Shown: positions 6,361 to 6,746 of the stretch, in pieces
Position numbering within the stretch: the stretch's first letter is position 1
Layout of the letters: each line of letters begins with the position of its first letter
NCBI GenBank assembly: GCA_937138275.1
Contig: CAKZOY010000145.1
Location: 1-6,746, forward strand
DNA: 6,746 nucleotides
Reading direction: 5' to 3'
Origin: an uncultured Chloroflexota bacterium
GTDB taxonomy: Bacteria; Chloroflexota; Anaerolineae; B4-G1; DUEL01
Notes under the pieces: generated by a model
Told to the model about the DNA's origin: nothing
Seen by the model: only the letters and a program-made list of their open reading frames with translations
The model's database searches: none
Made by a program: the position numbers and the translations under genes

Positions 6361-6629
6361 AGGATCTCGCCCAACTGGCTCAGGTATTTCGGGAGTATCC
6401 GGAGATCCAGGCGGTTTATTTATTTGGCTCTGCGGCCGAGGGGCGGACGCATCCAGAGAGCGACCTGGACCTGGCGATCCTTCCGCGTTCTCCGGAGGCG
6501 CGGGCGCGGCGTCTGGACATCCTGACGGATATGGCCCGCCTGGGTTTCTGTAATGTGGACCTTGTGTTTCTGGATACCGACGACATTGTTCTGAAATATG
6601 AGGCGATACGGCTGAACCGGCTCATTTAA
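6357..6629 (+). CDS. Small MNT-type nucleotidyltransferase (MntA/MJ0435-like), short C-terminus
   Basis: This is a 90-residue minimal nucleotidyltransferase. It carries the MNT signature exactly: G24-S25, ten residues, then D36-x-D38 (FGSAAEGRTHPESDLDLAI), plus a third acidic residue D68 in NVDLVFLD. Family members such as MntA act as antitoxins that transfer AMP groups from ATP to a HEPN-domain toxin (HepT). The likely start is TTG at 6357, which overlaps the mutS stop (TTGA); AGGTG (6344-6348) lies eight bases upstream. An in-frame ATG at 6276 would add 27 residues encoded inside mutS and unlike the family, so it was not chosen. The protein ends at YEAIRLNRLI, where many relatives continue for some 20-40 residues, so it may be truncated. 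No HEPN gene follows in the remaining 117 bases. It is probably co-translated with mutS. The family call is good; an antitoxin role is inferred. Confidence 0.8.
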   Translation: MKDLAQLAQVFREYPEIQAVYLFGSAAEGRTHPESDLDLAILPRSPEARARRLDILTDMARLGFCNVDLVFLDTDDIVLKYEAIRLNRLI

Positions 6630-6657
6630 TTGACAGTGGCAAATTTTAAGTTATAAA
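6630..6657 (+). promoter_or_regulatory. Near-consensus sigma70-type promoter
   Basis: TTGACA (6630-6635, all six consensus bases) and TATAAA (6652-6657, five of six) are separated by 16 bases in a locally AT-rich stretch just after the nucleotidyltransferase stop. Transcription would start near 6664. This is the best promoter-like pair in the window. What it would transcribe lies beyond the right edge or is a non-coding RNA. AT-rich sequence can produce such a match by chance. Confidence 0.45.
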
Positions 6658-6693
6658 CAAAAATTAGCGGCTGCGCCCCTGGAAAAGGCCGCT
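6654..6693 (-). terminator. Possible bottom-strand intrinsic terminator
   Basis: AGCGGC (6666-6671) pairs with GCCGCT (6688-6693) around a 16-base loop. Read on the bottom strand, the stem is followed by a T-rich tract (AATTTTTGTTT), the layout of an intrinsic terminator for a gene approaching from the right. The six-pair stem and large loop make it weak. On the top strand no T tract follows, so it would not end the mutS transcript. Confidence 0.35.
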
Positions 6694-6746
6694 GGAAGGG
6701 CAAAAGCCAGACGGACTATCGCCTTGGCGGCGCAAAATGGGCGGTT
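6658..6746. other. Unassigned tail at the right edge
   Basis: No gene is recognised in these 89 bases. The stretch is rich in short inverted words: AGCGGC with GCCGCT (6666-6693), GGCAAAAGCC (6700 onward) and CGCCTTGGCG (6720-6729). Two bottom-strand frames stay open to the edge but are too short and compositionally simple to call. The conserved parts of RNase P RNA, tmRNA or a tRNA are not seen. Confidence 0.3.

Noticed and set aside
6658..6746. The right-edge tail as RNase P RNA, tmRNA or tRNA
   Set aside because: The characteristic conserved blocks, such as the GAGGAAAGUC region of RNase P RNA or a tRNA T-loop, are not present in the visible part.

Overview
This window comes from a GC-rich bacterium. 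The gene families and the style of the intergenic DNA fit a Chloroflexota-like (Anaerolineae-type) genome: C/T-rich dispersed inverted repeats, short tandem repeats sitting directly before start codons, a DUF433 small antitoxin-like gene, and a NAL1-like cytoplasmic trypsin-fold protein. This placement is inference from style. No rRNA or other marker settles it.

Layout, all genes on the + strand: (1) The C-terminal part of a class B penicillin-binding protein (PBP2/MrdA type) enters from the left edge and stops at 1137, followed by a hairpin that may be its terminator. (2) A 223-base gap holds a C/T-rich imperfect inverted-repeat element, an 8-bp tandem repeat and a possible promoter. (3) A 119-residue DUF433 protein follows with a perfect AGGAGG ribosome binding site; the toxin gene that usually accompanies this family is missing. 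(4) A 158-base gap contains a TATAAT box and a 12-bp perfect palindrome. (5) A likely operon follows: a trypsin-like (NAL1-type) protein with a complete His/Asp/Ser triad, a PEP synthase/pyruvate phosphate dikinase regulatory kinase-phosphorylase, DNA mismatch repair MutS, and a small MNT-type nucleotidyltransferase whose TTG start overlaps the mutS stop. (6) The last 117 bases are AT-rich at first. They contain a near-consensus promoter-like pair and a hairpin that would read as a terminator on the opposite strand. No gene is identifiable there.

The genes have no obvious shared pathway: cell-wall synthesis, a possible toxin-antitoxin remnant, proteolysis, carbon-flux control and DNA repair. 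The most unusual signals are regulatory. An identical 8-bp palindrome (AGTGCACT) lies in both candidate promoters flanking the DUF433 gene. The leaders of ppsR and mutS are both built from 7-base repeat units that run in register up to the ATG and carry no Shine-Dalgarno sequence. Two separate antitoxin-like genes, DUF433 and MNT, lack their usual toxin partners within the window.
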